The notes: generated by a model from the sequence alone, not told the origin. A DNA stretch of 54,075 nucleotides from SW10 sp965657795 (GCA_965657795.1 CBFHQJ010000023.1:1-54075); one strand, 5' to 3'. Counted from the stretch's first letter, positions 44,516-53,680 are shown. A program made the numbers and translations.

Positions 44516-45499
44516 TCAAGGAACCGGGACGCGGCCCATGAGGCGCTCAATGATCTGATCGGTGGTGACATTCTCTGCTTCAGCCTCGTAAGAAAGGAGA
44601 ATGCGGTGACGAAGGATTTCGGGAGCGAGCTCCTTGACATCGGCAGGAGTGACAAAGGCACGCCCTTGGAGGAAGGCGTTGGCGCGGGCGGCACGGGCGA
44701 AGTTAATGGTGGCCCGGGGAGAGGCTCCGGCCATGATGAGATTCTTGAGGGAACTCTCGTAGTTGCTGGGAGTTCGGGTGGCTTGCACGAGGTCAACGAT
44801 GTATCCGCGAACGGCTGAGTCGATGTAGATTTGATCGATTAGCTCGCGACTTGCGGCAATGGCCTCCGGAGTGGTGACTGGTTTGGTCTCTTCGTTTGCT
44901 GAGGAAGAGGACATGCGGTCGAGGATATCGAGTTCCTCTTCCCGGCTTGGGTAATCAACGGTGACTTTTAAAAGAAAGCGATCGAGCTGTGCTTCGGGAA
45001 GGGAGTAGGTGCCTTCCTGATCGATGGGGTTTTGGGTTGCGAGGACCAAAAAGGGACGCGGGAGATCGTAGGTTTGGTCTCCAATTGTAACCTGGCGTTC
45101 CTGCATCGCTTCCAAAAGGGCTGACTGGACCTTGGCCGGAGCCCGGTTGACTTCGTCCGCCAAGATGAGGTTGGCAAAGATGGGCCCGAGTTTTGGAGCG
45201 AAAGTCTTTTGATCGGGGTGGTAGATCATGGTGCCGAGGAGGTCGGCAGGGAGAAGGTCCGGAGTGAACTGAATACGTGCGAACTGCGCTTGCAGGGAGC
45301 CGGCAAGGGCTTTCACCGCTAGGGTTTTGGCTAGACCGGGAACACCTTCGAGCAAAATATGCCCGTTACTGAGGAGCCCGATAAGGAGCTTGTTGACGAG
45401 GTTTTCCTGCCCGACGAGGACGCGCCCCATCTCGTTGCGCATTGTTTCGACCCAGGCACTGGAATCGGAGATTTGGTTTTGAAGTTCCTGTGGATCCAT
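44516..45499 (-). CDS. MoxR-family AAA+ ATPase
   Basis: The 327-residue MoxR ATPase has Walker A 'EGVPGLAKTLAVKALAG', Walker B 'LILADEVNRAPAKVQSALLEAM', sensor I 'FLVLATQNPIDQEGTYSLPE' and the C-terminal lid with 'VTPADVKELAPEILRHR'. MoxR proteins act as chaperones in assembling metal- or VWA-containing complexes, and are normally followed by DUF58, VWA and transglutaminase genes. None follows here. However, the divergent operon 80 bp away encodes a VIT/VWA-like protein, a possible functional partner. Confidence 0.92.
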   Translation of the reverse strand: MDPQELQNQISDSSAWVETMRNEMGRVLVGQENLVNKLLIGLLSNGHILLEGVPGLAKTLAVKALAGSLQAQFARIQFTPDLLPADLLGTMIYHPDQKTFAPKLGPIFANLILADEVNRAPAKVQSALLEAMQERQVTIGDQTYDLPRPFLVLATQNPIDQEGTYSLPEAQLDRFLLKVTVDYPSREEELDILDRMSSSSANEETKPVTTPEAIAASRELIDQIYIDSAVRGYIVDLVQATRTPSNYESSLKNLIMAGASPRATINFARAARANAFLQGRAFVTPADVKELAPEILRHRILLSYEAEAENVTTDQIIERLMGRVPVP

Positions 45500-45559
45500 C
45501 GATGGGTCTACCTTTGCAAAAACAGGGGGCTTGAGAAAGAAAAAGCATTTTTTGAACTG

Positions 45560-45580
45560 CTAACTTGCTATGCAAGGTAG
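45560..45580. promoter_or_regulatory. 21-bp dyad, putative PadR operator
   Basis: The sequence CTAACTTGC-TAT-GCAAGGTAG has 9-bp arms that match at 8 positions, with a perfect CTTGC/GCAAG core. It lies between the divergent moxR gene and the operon that encodes a PadR regulator, a few bases ahead of its first start codon. A TTGAAC at 45552-45557 could be the -35 box. PadR repressors bind palindromes of this kind and usually control their own operon. Confidence 0.6.
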
Positions 45581-45583
45581 CGG

Positions 45584-46138
45584 GTGATAAACGAATGTAT
45601 GGATGCGAGACGCAGAGGCCTTGGAAGTAAGAGAAGAGGAGTTCTCGTTTACAGGTTGGTCTTCGGGTTCTCCCTTGCGCTGTATCAGTTTGGTTTTGCG
45701 GTGGATGTCTCTTTCCAAATGGGCAGTATTCCGTTCGGCGAGGTTTGGGGTTCCGCGAAGTTTGAAAAGATTTGGAATATTTATCTGAGTCATGATTTGC
45801 TTGCCATCGTTTTGGCCGGCTTGGTAGGAGGAGGCTGTCTGTTTGTTTTGAGGGCGGATAAAGGGCGTGCAATTCTTCTGACTGTGATAGCTCTTATCGG
45901 AATGGCTCATTTTGATTTCTTTATGAGCGTCGTGATGTTTCTGGCACCACTCATTGTGGCAGGTCAATTTCTAGGTGGATTGGATGGTGAGAGCTACTGC
46001 GAGGGAATTCACCAGGCGGGCGCGATGGGATTGTTTGTTTTGTTTTGCTTCGGTTACAGCTTCAGAAGCTGGTGGAAGATTTGGAAGTCGAATAAGGGGC
46101 AGGAAGAAAGAATCGCTCTTGCTACGACAAGCTGATGG
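45584..46138 (+). CDS. Membrane protein of unknown function
   Basis: This protein is about 183 residues (GTG at 45584; ATG at 45599 is an alternative) with about four hydrophobic segments: 'LVFGFSLALYQFGFAV', 'LLAIVLAGLVGGGCLFVL', 'AILLTVIALIGMAHFDFFMSV' and 'AMGLFVLFCFGYSF'. It matches no family I know. It is the first gene of the PadR operon; its stop overlaps the PadR start. By position it may be a membrane component working with the VIT protein encoded third. Confidence 0.65.
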
Positions 46139-46491
46139 ATGCTTCATTTGACAACTGGACGGTGCAACTTCGGAAGGGGATTCTGGAGTTTTGCGTGCTT
46201 TCAGCGATGGAAAGCGAAGCTGATTTACAGGGGACTTATGGCTACGATCTTGTGCGGCGTTTGGTAAGAGTCAGAGGTCTCGATGTCTCGGAAGGGAGTA
46301 TCTACCCCTTGCTTTCACGGATGAGAAAGCAAGGGCTGGTGCAGTCACATTTGGTTGAGAGTGAAAGTGGACCGGCTCGCAAATACTACCGGCTCACTGC
46401 AGCCGGGAGGGCCAGAGCGGGCGCGATGAAAAGCTATTACGATGAGATGCAAGGTGCGGTGATTGAGATTCGAAGAACCAGAAAGAGCTGA
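46135..46491 (+). CDS. PadR-family transcriptional regulator
   Basis: The 118-residue protein is a PadR winged helix: 'LRKGILEFCVLSAMESE', 'GTYGYDLVRRLVRVRGLDVSEGSIYPLLSRMRKQGLVQS' and the wing 'ESESGPARKYYRLTAAGRARAG'. Such short PadR proteins are repressors released by small molecules or membrane stress. The start overlaps the preceding stop, and the next gene begins four bases after its stop. A 21-bp dyad ahead of the operon is the likely operator. Confidence 0.92.
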   Translation: MDASFDNWTVQLRKGILEFCVLSAMESEADLQGTYGYDLVRRLVRVRGLDVSEGSIYPLLSRMRKQGLVQSHLVESESGPARKYYRLTAAGRARAGAMKSYYDEMQGAVIEIRRTRKS

Positions 46492-46495
46492 AACA

Positions 46496-49069
46496 ATGGC
46501 GAGTGACGAAGAAGAATGGATGACAGGTAAGGCCAAGGCTGCCTTTGAGAATTGGGTTTGGACTCAATCTGATCAATGGCGTGTGGAAGGCGCTGATCCA
46601 TTGGAGATTCGGGAGGATGTTGAAGATCACCTTCGTGCCAAGTATCGCGAGCTCGGACGTTTGCTTGAGGTGGAAGACCTTGAAGGCATTCTGGGAGCGA
46701 TGAGGTCTGACGGGAATGAATCGATTGAAGATTGGAGGAAACCGAAGCGTCCATTTTTCCCGTTTGGGTGGCTTTCCATGCTCCACAACCGATTCTTTTT
46801 GGGAGTCTGGCCTCTCTTAATCATTGTGATGGAGTCAGCCAGCGGAATGTTCGAAGGATTTGGTTTCGACCCGATTTCAAGATTTTCACAACTCATTTTA
46901 CTGCTTTTTGTCGGAGTGATGACCGCGCTTGGTCAATTTTTGGACGAGAAAAAAAGAGAACGATCGTGGTTTGGTTTTTTGCTCGGGGTGGGATTGATTC
47001 CGGCGGTCTATTGGGGACTCATCTGTCTGCCGGTCCTGTGGATGGGAGCGGCTGTTTATGTTGAAATGGCGTTCGGAAGCATGGGCCTGGCGTTAATTGG
47101 ATTTCCCATTGTTTTGATTTGTATGCTGATTGCTGGGGCTCCCATTTTTGCTTCGCTTTGCCTTTGGGAGGTGGCACGGGCTGGGCGTGGGAGGGATCTT
47201 TGGTGGGCTGGTCTTGGAGTTGGTTTGGTGATTTTGAGTGCGGTTGAAGTCCCCGGGTATGTGACACGCTATGGATTGAAGGATAATGATCCTGCCTTGG
47301 TGCGTAATTGGGGGTCGGAAGAGCTTCTGAGTCAAATTGCAAGTGGCGACAGCTGGAGAATGTCCCATGAGGATACTTCCGGGTTGGTCATGAACTTTGG
47401 AAGTCATTCCATTTTGGGAAGAGGCCGTCATCGAACGAATGAGGATGTTGTGCGAAATCGGCGCTTCTATTATCGGGTCACCGGAAAAAATGTTCTTAGC
47501 GAAGACATTTCATTACTCAGTCAGAGGAGACGATCCAGAAGATCATTTGATGCGGATATTGGAGGAGACCGCGTTGGAGGAATTGTGGAAGGTCTGGAAC
47601 TTTCCGAGTCCCGTCTGGATGGTCATGTTGATGGGGCGAGCGGCTTGGGGTATTGGGAATGGACCATGGAATTTTCCAACAATACCAAGCTGGGGACCGA
47701 GGCTAGAATGCAGATTCTCCTGCCATCTGGTGGTGTGGTGTCCCGGTTAACTTTGTGGGTGAACGGTGAACCGCAGGAGGCGGTCTTTGGAGCGAAGTCC
47801 CAGGTGACGGCTGCCTACAAATCGGTGGTGCAACGTCGTCGTGATCCGGTCTTGGTTCGCTGGGTGGGCGGTGACAGGGTTTTGGTTCAGTGCTTTCCGG
47901 TTCCACCGCGTTGGAAGATGAAAATTCGAATTGGAATTACAGCCTCTCTGGATGGGAGAAACCGCCTTTATTTGCCTCGATTGCTGGAGAAGAACTTCGC
48001 TTTTGAAGACGGGTTGGAAACAGCGGTTTGGGTACAAGGTGATGTTGAAATGTCGATGGCGGGGCTGAAAGGTAAGGGCTCGGCCGGTCGTTGGCGCGAG
48101 ACTCATGGGCAGCTCGCACTGGAATCCTTAACTTCCAAACATACCCATGTCCTTTTTCACGGAGACGCGAGTGATGAAGTCGTCTGGACGGAGGATCAGT
48201 TTGCAGAACCTAGCGAAAGGTATTTGGTGCGCCAACGATTGCAGTCTGGTAATGGAGAAGCGCGAAGGGTGGTTTTAGTTGTGGACGGCTCGGCTTATTT
48301 TGAAGAATGGAGTGGGTCATTTTTGAAAGCGGTTGACCGACTCAGAGAAGAAGGGCATCAAGTGGAGGTTGTCTACGCTGCGGAGGAGGGTGTTTTTGAG
48401 GAACGTGATCAGGTCGACTTTGTGGGAGGTCAGGACAACGTGCCGGCATTGCGAAGAGGGCTTGAATTAGCCTCGGAAATAAATGCCGATGAGATGATCT
48501 GGCTCCATGGCGAGCAGCCGGTCGAGCTTGATGATGCCGAAAGTTTTGTACAACTGGCGCAGCGAGGCTTTTCGGAAGTGAGGGTTTCGACGATGGATTT
48601 GACGGGTGGCCCCAATCGATTGTTGGAGCAAATTCAAACCAGTTTTGAGATGGGCTCGGCGGGCCGGCCATCAAGTCCCGACGACCTCATAAATGAGCTC
48701 CTCAAGGCAGTCACGAGAAATGACGAAGCTTATCGATACTCGAGAGTTGGCGAAGGTGAGACCCCGGATGGAACGAAGGTATGGGATCAGCTTGCTCGTT
48801 GGAAGGTTTGGGAGGATGTGAAGCGCGAAGCAATGGCGGGAGAGAATCGCGACCAATTGGCAAAACGGGCAGCCCTCTACCAATTGGTGACTCCTGTCAG
48901 CGGGGCGGTGGTCCTGGAGACTCAAGAGCAATTTGAACGATTCAAGCTCGACCAGGTCGATGAATCGACCACGCCATCGATTCCCGGGATTCCAGAACCA
49001 AGCTCAGCTTTGTTCGTTATCTTGTCCACTCTCATGGTTTGTGGCTTTAGACGCAGAAGCACCCCTTGA
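46496..49069 (+). CDS. Multi-pass VIT/VWA-like PEP-CTERM protein
   Basis: From the ATG at 46496 the product is about 857 residues. A short helical domain (about 10-75) resembles the HAAS-type domain often paired with PadR. Five or so membrane helices follow between about 95 and 260. A VIT domain spans about 384-485 ('MEFSNNTKLGTEARMQILLP', 'AYKSVVQRRRDPVLVRWVGG', 'VLVQCFPVPPRWKMKIRI'). A VWA-like domain (about 590-700) opens with 'VVLVVDGSAYFEEW'; the metal site DxSxS is degenerate (DGSAY). The end is a PEP-CTERM signal, 'PEPSSALFVILSTLMVCGFRRR'. The design recalls the VIT proteins of exosortase systems in Bacteroidetes. No exosortase is in this window. Confidence 0.82.
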   Translation: MASDEEEWMTGKAKAAFENWVWTQSDQWRVEGADPLEIREDVEDHLRAKYRELGRLLEVEDLEGILGAMRSDGNESIEDWRKPKRPFFPFGWLSMLHNRFFLGVWPLLIIVMESASGMFEGFGFDPISRFSQLILLLFVGVMTALGQFLDEKKRERSWFGFLLGVGLIPAVYWGLICLPVLWMGAAVYVEMAFGSMGLALIGFPIVLICMLIAGAPIFASLCLWEVARAGRGRDLWWAGLGVGLVILSAVEVPGYVTRYGLKDNDPALVRNWGSEELLSQIASGDSWRMSHEDTSGLVMNFGSHSILGRGRHRTNEDVVRNRRFYYRVTGKNVLSEDISLLSQRRRSRRSFDADIGGDRVGGIVEGLELSESRLDGHVDGASGLGYWEWTMEFSNNTKLGTEARMQILLPSGGVVSRLTLWVNGEPQEAVFGAKSQVTAAYKSVVQRRRDPVLVRWVGGDRVLVQCFPVPPRWKMKIRIGITASLDGRNRLYLPRLLEKNFAFEDGLETAVWVQGDVEMSMAGLKGKGSAGRWRETHGQLALESLTSKHTHVLFHGDASDEVVWTEDQFAEPSERYLVRQRLQSGNGEARRVVLVVDGSAYFEEWSGSFLKAVDRLREEGHQVEVVYAAEEGVFEERDQVDFVGGQDNVPALRRGLELASEINADEMIWLHGEQPVELDDAESFVQLAQRGFSEVRVSTMDLTGGPNRLLEQIQTSFEMGSAGRPSSPDDLINELLKAVTRNDEAYRYSRVGEGETPDGTKVWDQLARWKVWEDVKREAMAGENRDQLAKRAALYQLVTPVSGAVVLETQEQFERFKLDQVDESTTPSIPGIPEPSSALFVILSTLMVCGFRRRSTP

Positions 49070-49184
49070 CCTAAGCTTGTGCAAAAGCTTGGCTGTGGCG
49101 CTGGGGGTACGACGTTTTCGTGAGACGACAGAATTAAAGGTTTCTTGGATCGTGATGATCATGATTGGCCTGGTGTGAGCGGTC

Positions 49185-49472
49185 GTGAATTTGTCGGAAG
49201 AGACGTTTGAAGATGATGACTATGCTGACTTTGGCGAAGAATTTTACGAGGACGTTGAACGTGACGAGCTTCAATATGACTCCGATGTTGAGATCCGTTT
49301 CGTTGAGCGGGAGATAATTTTACTGGAAGCAGGAGAAGGGCGAGGGTGGTGGCTGGAATGGTTGACCGGCCAGGAGGATTGCGCGAAAGATCTCGAACAG
49401 TTGAACGATGTTTTGGAACGTTGTGATTCTGATCTGCGGTGGTTCACACCAGGTATGACCTATGGGAATTAA
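49185..49472 (+). CDS. Hypothetical acidic protein
   Basis: This is a 95-residue frame from GTG, very rich in Asp/Glu ('EETFEDDDYADFGEEFYEDVERDELQ') with a Trp-containing segment 'GRGWWLEWLTGQEDC'. No family is recognised. Its 3' end overlaps, in another phase, the beginning of a CAAX-protease remnant, so either the gene end or the remnant boundary is artificial. It may be a genuine small gene or a by-product of the same rearrangement. Confidence 0.4.
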   Translation: MNLSEETFEDDDYADFGEEFYEDVERDELQYDSDVEIRFVEREIILLEAGEGRGWWLEWLTGQEDCAKDLEQLNDVLERCDSDLRWFTPGMTYGN

Positions 49473-49612
49473 TTTCAGTGGGCGTGTTTGGTCTGGCCTG
49501 CTGCTGGCTCACCTGGCGAACGGGCCCGATCAAATCGAGCATTGTCCTGCACATGGTTGACAATACTTTTATTACGGTTGGTGTATATTTTGTCGACCCA
49601 ATGCCCTTTTAA
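49433..49612 (+). pseudogene. 3' remnant of CPBP/CAAX protease gene
   Basis: The frame from 49433 to the TAA at 49610-49612 reads 'VVHTRYDLWELISVGVFGLA', then 'CCWLTWRTGPIKSSIVLHMVDN' (shown without a break only as motifs WLTWRTG and HMVDN). This is the last third of CPBP intramembrane metalloproteases, including the metal-binding H-x3-N motif. The upstream Glu-Glu-x3-Arg part is missing: an in-frame TGA sits at 49430 and the preceding sequence is unrelated. No start codon is plausible. It is a decayed fragment lying between the PadR operon and oppC. Confidence 0.65.
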
Positions 49613-49614
49613 GA

Positions 49615-50592
49615 TCAGTCCTTCGAGGCCTTCGGGTCGAGGGCGTCGCGGAGTCCGTCACCGAGGAAGTTGAAGGCGAAGAGAGTGAGTGAGAACATGA
49701 CGGCGGGAACGGCCAAGACCGTGAGATTGGTCTCGAGGTAGTTAGCACCCTCTTGAATCAACTTACCCCAGGAAGAGTTGGGTGGCTCAATTCCAAGGCC
49801 GATGAAGCTCAGGGTTGCTTCATAGAGAATGAAGCTCGGGATGGTGAGCGTTGCGTAAATGATGACCGGGCCCAGCATGTTGGGAACAATGTGTCGAAAG
49901 AGGATGCGGCGGTGGCTCAAACCGAGCGAACGGGCTGCTTCGACAAATTCCTGTTTCGAAAGAGAGGCTGCAGCGGAGCGGACGATTCGTCCCATGGTGA
50001 GCCAGCCGAAGGCCGCGATGGCAATGGTGAGGGGAATGAGGTTGGCGAAGCGAAGGACGGTGTTGTCATTCCAGCCCCAATCGTCGATGAGGAACTTGGC
50101 AATCTCATCGATATGACCGGTGATGATTTCACGAAAGAGGATCACGATGATGAGAAATGGCATGGCAAGGAGCCCGTCGACGATACGCATCATCACGTTG
50201 CCAATCGTCCCGCCGACATATCCGGCGATACCACCGTAAATGACGCCGATGGTGACCGTCATGCAGGTGGCAAGAATAGCGACGAGGAGCGAGATTTGCC
50301 CGCCTTCCAAGACGCGCATGAAGAGGTCACGCCCAAGTTGATCGGTTCCAAGGAGTCCTTCTTCTCCCACCCCGGCGAAGCGGTTGGTGAGGTCCTGGTC
50401 GTTGGCGCTCATACCTGAGGCTGCGAGGATGGGCGCGACGATGAAGCAGAGGATGAGAATTAGGATGACGATAATCCCGCCGAGCATGGCGAGCTTGTTT
50501 TTCTTGAGGCGGACGTAGGCATCAGCCCAGAGGCTGGAGCCTTTTTCGGCAACCACTGATTCGCTTTTAATGACAGGTGCGGCGGTGGACAT
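49615..50592 (-). CDS. oppC: Oligopeptide ABC transporter permease OppC
   Basis: The 325-residue inner-membrane protein has an OppC N-terminal helix ('KKNKLAMLGGIIVILILILCF'), the 'LGTDQLGRDLFMRVLEGGQISL' segment and the EAA loop 'EAARSLGLSHRRILFRHIVPN'. About six membrane helices are present. It pairs with OppB to form the channel for peptides delivered by OppA. It lies 6 bases after oppB in the oppA-oppB-oppC operon. No OppD/F ATPase gene is seen in the window. Confidence 0.93.
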   Translation of the reverse strand: MSTAAPVIKSESVVAEKGSSLWADAYVRLKKNKLAMLGGIIVILILILCFIVAPILAASGMSANDQDLTNRFAGVGEEGLLGTDQLGRDLFMRVLEGGQISLLVAILATCMTVTIGVIYGGIAGYVGGTIGNVMMRIVDGLLAMPFLIIVILFREIITGHIDEIAKFLIDDWGWNDNTVLRFANLIPLTIAIAAFGWLTMGRIVRSAAASLSKQEFVEAARSLGLSHRRILFRHIVPNMLGPVIIYATLTIPSFILYEATLSFIGLGIEPPNSSWGKLIQEGANYLETNLTVLAVPAVMFSLTLFAFNFLGDGLRDALDPKASKD

Positions 50593-50598
50593 GGGAGA

Positions 50599-51519
50599 TC
50601 AGGTATTGCGAAGTTTGGGGTCCATGAAGATGAGAGCGAGATCGGAAAGGAGGTTTGCGATCCCCATAAGAATCCCGTAAAAGAGAACCAGTCCGAGAAC
50701 GAGGTTGTAGTCCTTTGAGGTGATTCCGAGGACGAAGTGCTGGCCCATTCCGGGGACGAGGAAGATGTTCTCGACCACGAATGATCCGGTGATGATGGCG
50801 GCGAAAGCTGGCCCGAGATAAGTGATGGCCGGTTGCAGGGCAGGGCGCAGAGCGTGCTTGGTGATGATCTGCATCGTGGGGACTCCTTTGGCCCGGGCAG
50901 TGCGGATGTAATCCTGCGAAAGGACATCGAGCATCCCGCCACGAGTGAGGCGGGCAAGGTAGGCGGCGACGCCGAAGCAAAGTGTGATTGAGGGAAGAAT
51001 AATATCCGAGGTGCGACTCCAGCCAGCAACGTTGAGGAAAGAAAGGGGGCGCGCGATGGAGAGTTGGAAGATCGGCCCGAGCACGAAGGCCACGATACAG
51101 ATTCCGGCCATCGCGATGACCATTGCGGTGTAGTCCTGCCATTTGTTATGGAAAAGAGCGGCGATGATTCCCAATGGAATCCCTATGCCCATGCCGAGGA
51201 TCAGCGAGACGATTCCCAGTTTTAGCGAGACGGGGAATGATTCGGCAATAAGGGTTGAGACCTGGCGACCTTTCATCGCCGAGGAGTCGCCGAAATCCCC
51301 TTTGGTGAAGATGTTTTTGAGGTAGTTATAATATTGAACAGGAACGGGCTTATCGAGGCCGTATTGGCGTTCGAGGGCGGCCTGTTCTTCGGGAGCGAGA
51401 GCCTTTTCTCCGGCGAAGGGATTGCCGGGAATTGCGCGAACGGCAAAGAAGACAAAGGTGATGAGGAAGAAGACCACAACGATGGTCTGGATCACTCGGG
51501 ATAGGATGACTTTGAGCAT
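50599..51519 (-). CDS. oppB: Oligopeptide ABC transporter permease OppB
   Basis: The 306-residue protein has the OppB opening 'MLKVILSRVIQTIVVVFFLI', 'FFAVRAIPGNPFAGEKALAPE', and the EAA loop 'IRTARAKGVPTMQIITKHALRP'. About six membrane helices are present. It forms a heterodimer with OppC at the inner membrane. It lies 12 bases after oppA on the same strand. Confidence 0.94.
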   Translation of the reverse strand: MLKVILSRVIQTIVVVFFLITFVFFAVRAIPGNPFAGEKALAPEEQAALERQYGLDKPVPVQYYNYLKNIFTKGDFGDSSAMKGRQVSTLIAESFPVSLKLGIVSLILGMGIGIPLGIIAALFHNKWQDYTAMVIAMAGICIVAFVLGPIFQLSIARPLSFLNVAGWSRTSDIILPSITLCFGVAAYLARLTRGGMLDVLSQDYIRTARAKGVPTMQIITKHALRPALQPAITYLGPAFAAIITGSFVVENIFLVPGMGQHFVLGITSKDYNLVLGLVLFYGILMGIANLLSDLALIFMDPKLRNT

Positions 51520-51531
51520 TTGAGGAAAGGT

Positions 51532-53559
51532 TTACTTTTCGATTTTCACGAACTTGAACGGGTGGTTGTTCAAGAGAAGCGGATTCCAGCCCTTCACTTC
51601 CGGACGAATCAGGTAATTGGTGGTATACCAGTAAATCGGGAGCACGGGAGTGTCTTCGAGAATGGTACGGTCTGCTTGCGAAAGCAGGTCCATACGCTCC
51701 TCGAGATCAGCAGTGTTTTCGGCTTTTGCGAGGAGGTCTTCGAATTCCTTTGAGCCCCAGCCGGTGTTGTTATTGCCGCCGTCGGTGATCCACATTTCGA
51801 GGAAGGTCGTGGGGTCAAGGTAATCTCCAATCCAGCCTGCGACACAAATGTCGTAGTCGGCATCATACTGTTTTTGCAGGTAAGTGGTCCACTCGCGCTG
51901 CATGATGCGGACCTTGATTCCGAGGTGCTCCTGCCACATGGCCTGAAGGGCTTCGGCTTCCCGAAGACCGGATTCAGAGTTTGTGGTGAGGAGGCTGATG
52001 TCAGGGAAAGAGGAGGTCGATTTGTAGCCTGACTCGGCAAGGAGGGCTTTGGCTTTTTCCGGGGCAAAGCTGATCACGCCCGGTGGATTGTATTTTCCAA
52101 AGGGCGGGACAATTCCGGAGGCGGGTTTTTGTCCCCCCTGGAGAATCTTTTCGCAGATGGATTTTTGGTCGATGGCGAGAGCAAAGGCCCGGCGGACTTT
52201 GGGGTTGTCGAGCGGTTTGTTGCGGGTGTTCACGCGGAGGAATCGCACGCCGACGTAGGGTTCCTGTCGGAGTTGGTCGGGATACTTTTCCTTGGCCATC
52301 GGAATAAGTTCGGCAGGCACAGTGTAAGTGAGGTGAAGCTGGCCGTCTCCAAACATGCGGGTCTCGGTGTAGTAATTCTTAACCGGAAGGTAGCGGACGC
52401 CATCGAGGGAGACTTTATCGTAGTCCCAGTAGTGCGGATTTCTCTCGAGCTCGAGGAAGTGATTGGTGCGCCAGGTTTTGAGTTGGAAGGCTCCGTTGGA
52501 AACAATGTTGCCAGGCTTGGTCCACTTTGAGGAGTAGGCGGTATTGATTTCGCCGTGGCGGAGGACGACGTGTCTTGGGACTGGATACCAAGTGTAGTGC
52601 TTGGTGATTTCGGGCAGGAAAGGAATTGGGCCACGAAGATTGATTTTCAAGGTGAAGTCATCGACTGCCGTGACTCCGACCTGGGCTTTTTCCCAGAGGT
52701 TGGGTTTGCCCGCTTCGAGATGGGCGATGATGCGGTCGAGGACGAGCTGGCGGACATCTTCGGGAACCTTGTCGGTCCAAGCGAGCAGGTCGGTTTTCTT
52801 TTTAAGAAGCTGCAGTTGCTCTTTGCTGAGCTTGTCGATGCCCTTCGCGTTCACGAAAATCTCTTGCTCCTTGGCTGAAAGCTTTTCCAGATCGACTTTC
52901 TCGGTGGTGATCTTCTCGAGGTCGATTGCTTCGCCTTCATCAAGGTAGGGCTTGAGGCGTTTCAAATCGATTTCCTCAAGGTCTTCGAATTTTTTGCCTG
53001 CGAAGTTGGAGAGCTTGAGGGATCGCTCACCTTTAAAGTTAGCTTCCTTAAGGGTTTCCCATTCGAGGGGGAAGTCGGGATCATTCCCACAGAGAATCTG
53101 GCCAAAGTAGCTCCGATGATAGGCTTCTCCGTTTTTCAAGAAATAGAGCATCTCGGCATACTCGGCGGGCCAATCCGGGTCGGGAGAAAGCAGGCGCTTA
53201 TAGGAAAAAACGAAGTCGTTTGCCGTGACCGGAACACCATCAGACCATTTGGCATCCGGATTGAGATTGAAAACCCATTCGGTGAAATTGGAACCTTCGG
53301 TGGCTGCCCATGTTTTCGCGACTCCGGGTCTCGATTCGTTGTTCAACTCGGGATCCTCGACGCATAATCCTTCAAAGAGGGCGCGGATGATGTTGGATTC
53401 CAGAACGCCGGAGACGAGGTGAGGGTCGAGGCCTTTTGGCTCGCCGCTGTTCCCGACGATCAGGATGTTTTCCTCATTCGCGATTTCGACGTCCGATCTG
53501 CGCTCACACGACACGAAGGTGAGGCAGGCGAGGGCGGTGGTGATGGCATTTCGAAACAC
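51532..53559 (-). CDS. oppA: Oligopeptide-binding lipoprotein OppA with insertion
   Basis: This 675-residue binding protein begins with a lipoprotein signal, MFRNAITTALACLTFVSCE (Cys18). The type-5 binding-protein fold is clear: 'LIVGNSGEPKGLDPHLVSG', 'NPDAKWSDGVPVTANDFVFSY', 'LELERNPHYWDYDKVSLD', 'VRRAFALAIDQKSI' and 'YLDPTTFLEMW'. Usual OppA length is about 540. The excess is a Lys/Glu/Leu-rich helical insertion around residues 150-290 ('LEEIDLKRLKPYLDEGE', 'LEKLSAKEQEIFVNAKGIDK') between the end of the first lobe segment and 'VTAVDDFTLKINLRGPIPFL'. It captures peptides outside the inner membrane. First gene of oppABC. Confidence 0.93.
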   Translation of the reverse strand: MFRNAITTALACLTFVSCERRSDVEIANEENILIVGNSGEPKGLDPHLVSGVLESNIIRALFEGLCVEDPELNNESRPGVAKTWAATEGSNFTEWVFNLNPDAKWSDGVPVTANDFVFSYKRLLSPDPDWPAEYAEMLYFLKNGEAYHRSYFGQILCGNDPDFPLEWETLKEANFKGERSLKLSNFAGKKFEDLEEIDLKRLKPYLDEGEAIDLEKITTEKVDLEKLSAKEQEIFVNAKGIDKLSKEQLQLLKKKTDLLAWTDKVPEDVRQLVLDRIIAHLEAGKPNLWEKAQVGVTAVDDFTLKINLRGPIPFLPEITKHYTWYPVPRHVVLRHGEINTAYSSKWTKPGNIVSNGAFQLKTWRTNHFLELERNPHYWDYDKVSLDGVRYLPVKNYYTETRMFGDGQLHLTYTVPAELIPMAKEKYPDQLRQEPYVGVRFLRVNTRNKPLDNPKVRRAFALAIDQKSICEKILQGGQKPASGIVPPFGKYNPPGVISFAPEKAKALLAESGYKSTSSFPDISLLTTNSESGLREAEALQAMWQEHLGIKVRIMQREWTTYLQKQYDADYDICVAGWIGDYLDPTTFLEMWITDGGNNNTGWGSKEFEDLLAKAENTADLEERMDLLSQADRTILEDTPVLPIYWYTTNYLIRPEVKGWNPLLLNNHPFKFVKIEK

Positions 53560-53680
53560 GGCGGAACCTTGGACAAATTTGGCAGAAAGGGAATGAATTT
53601 TTGCATTGAGAGACTTTGGTTTGACATTAGCGACTGAATAGAAAGAAAACTACATGCGTCGAAGACGCTGACCCTTCCGA

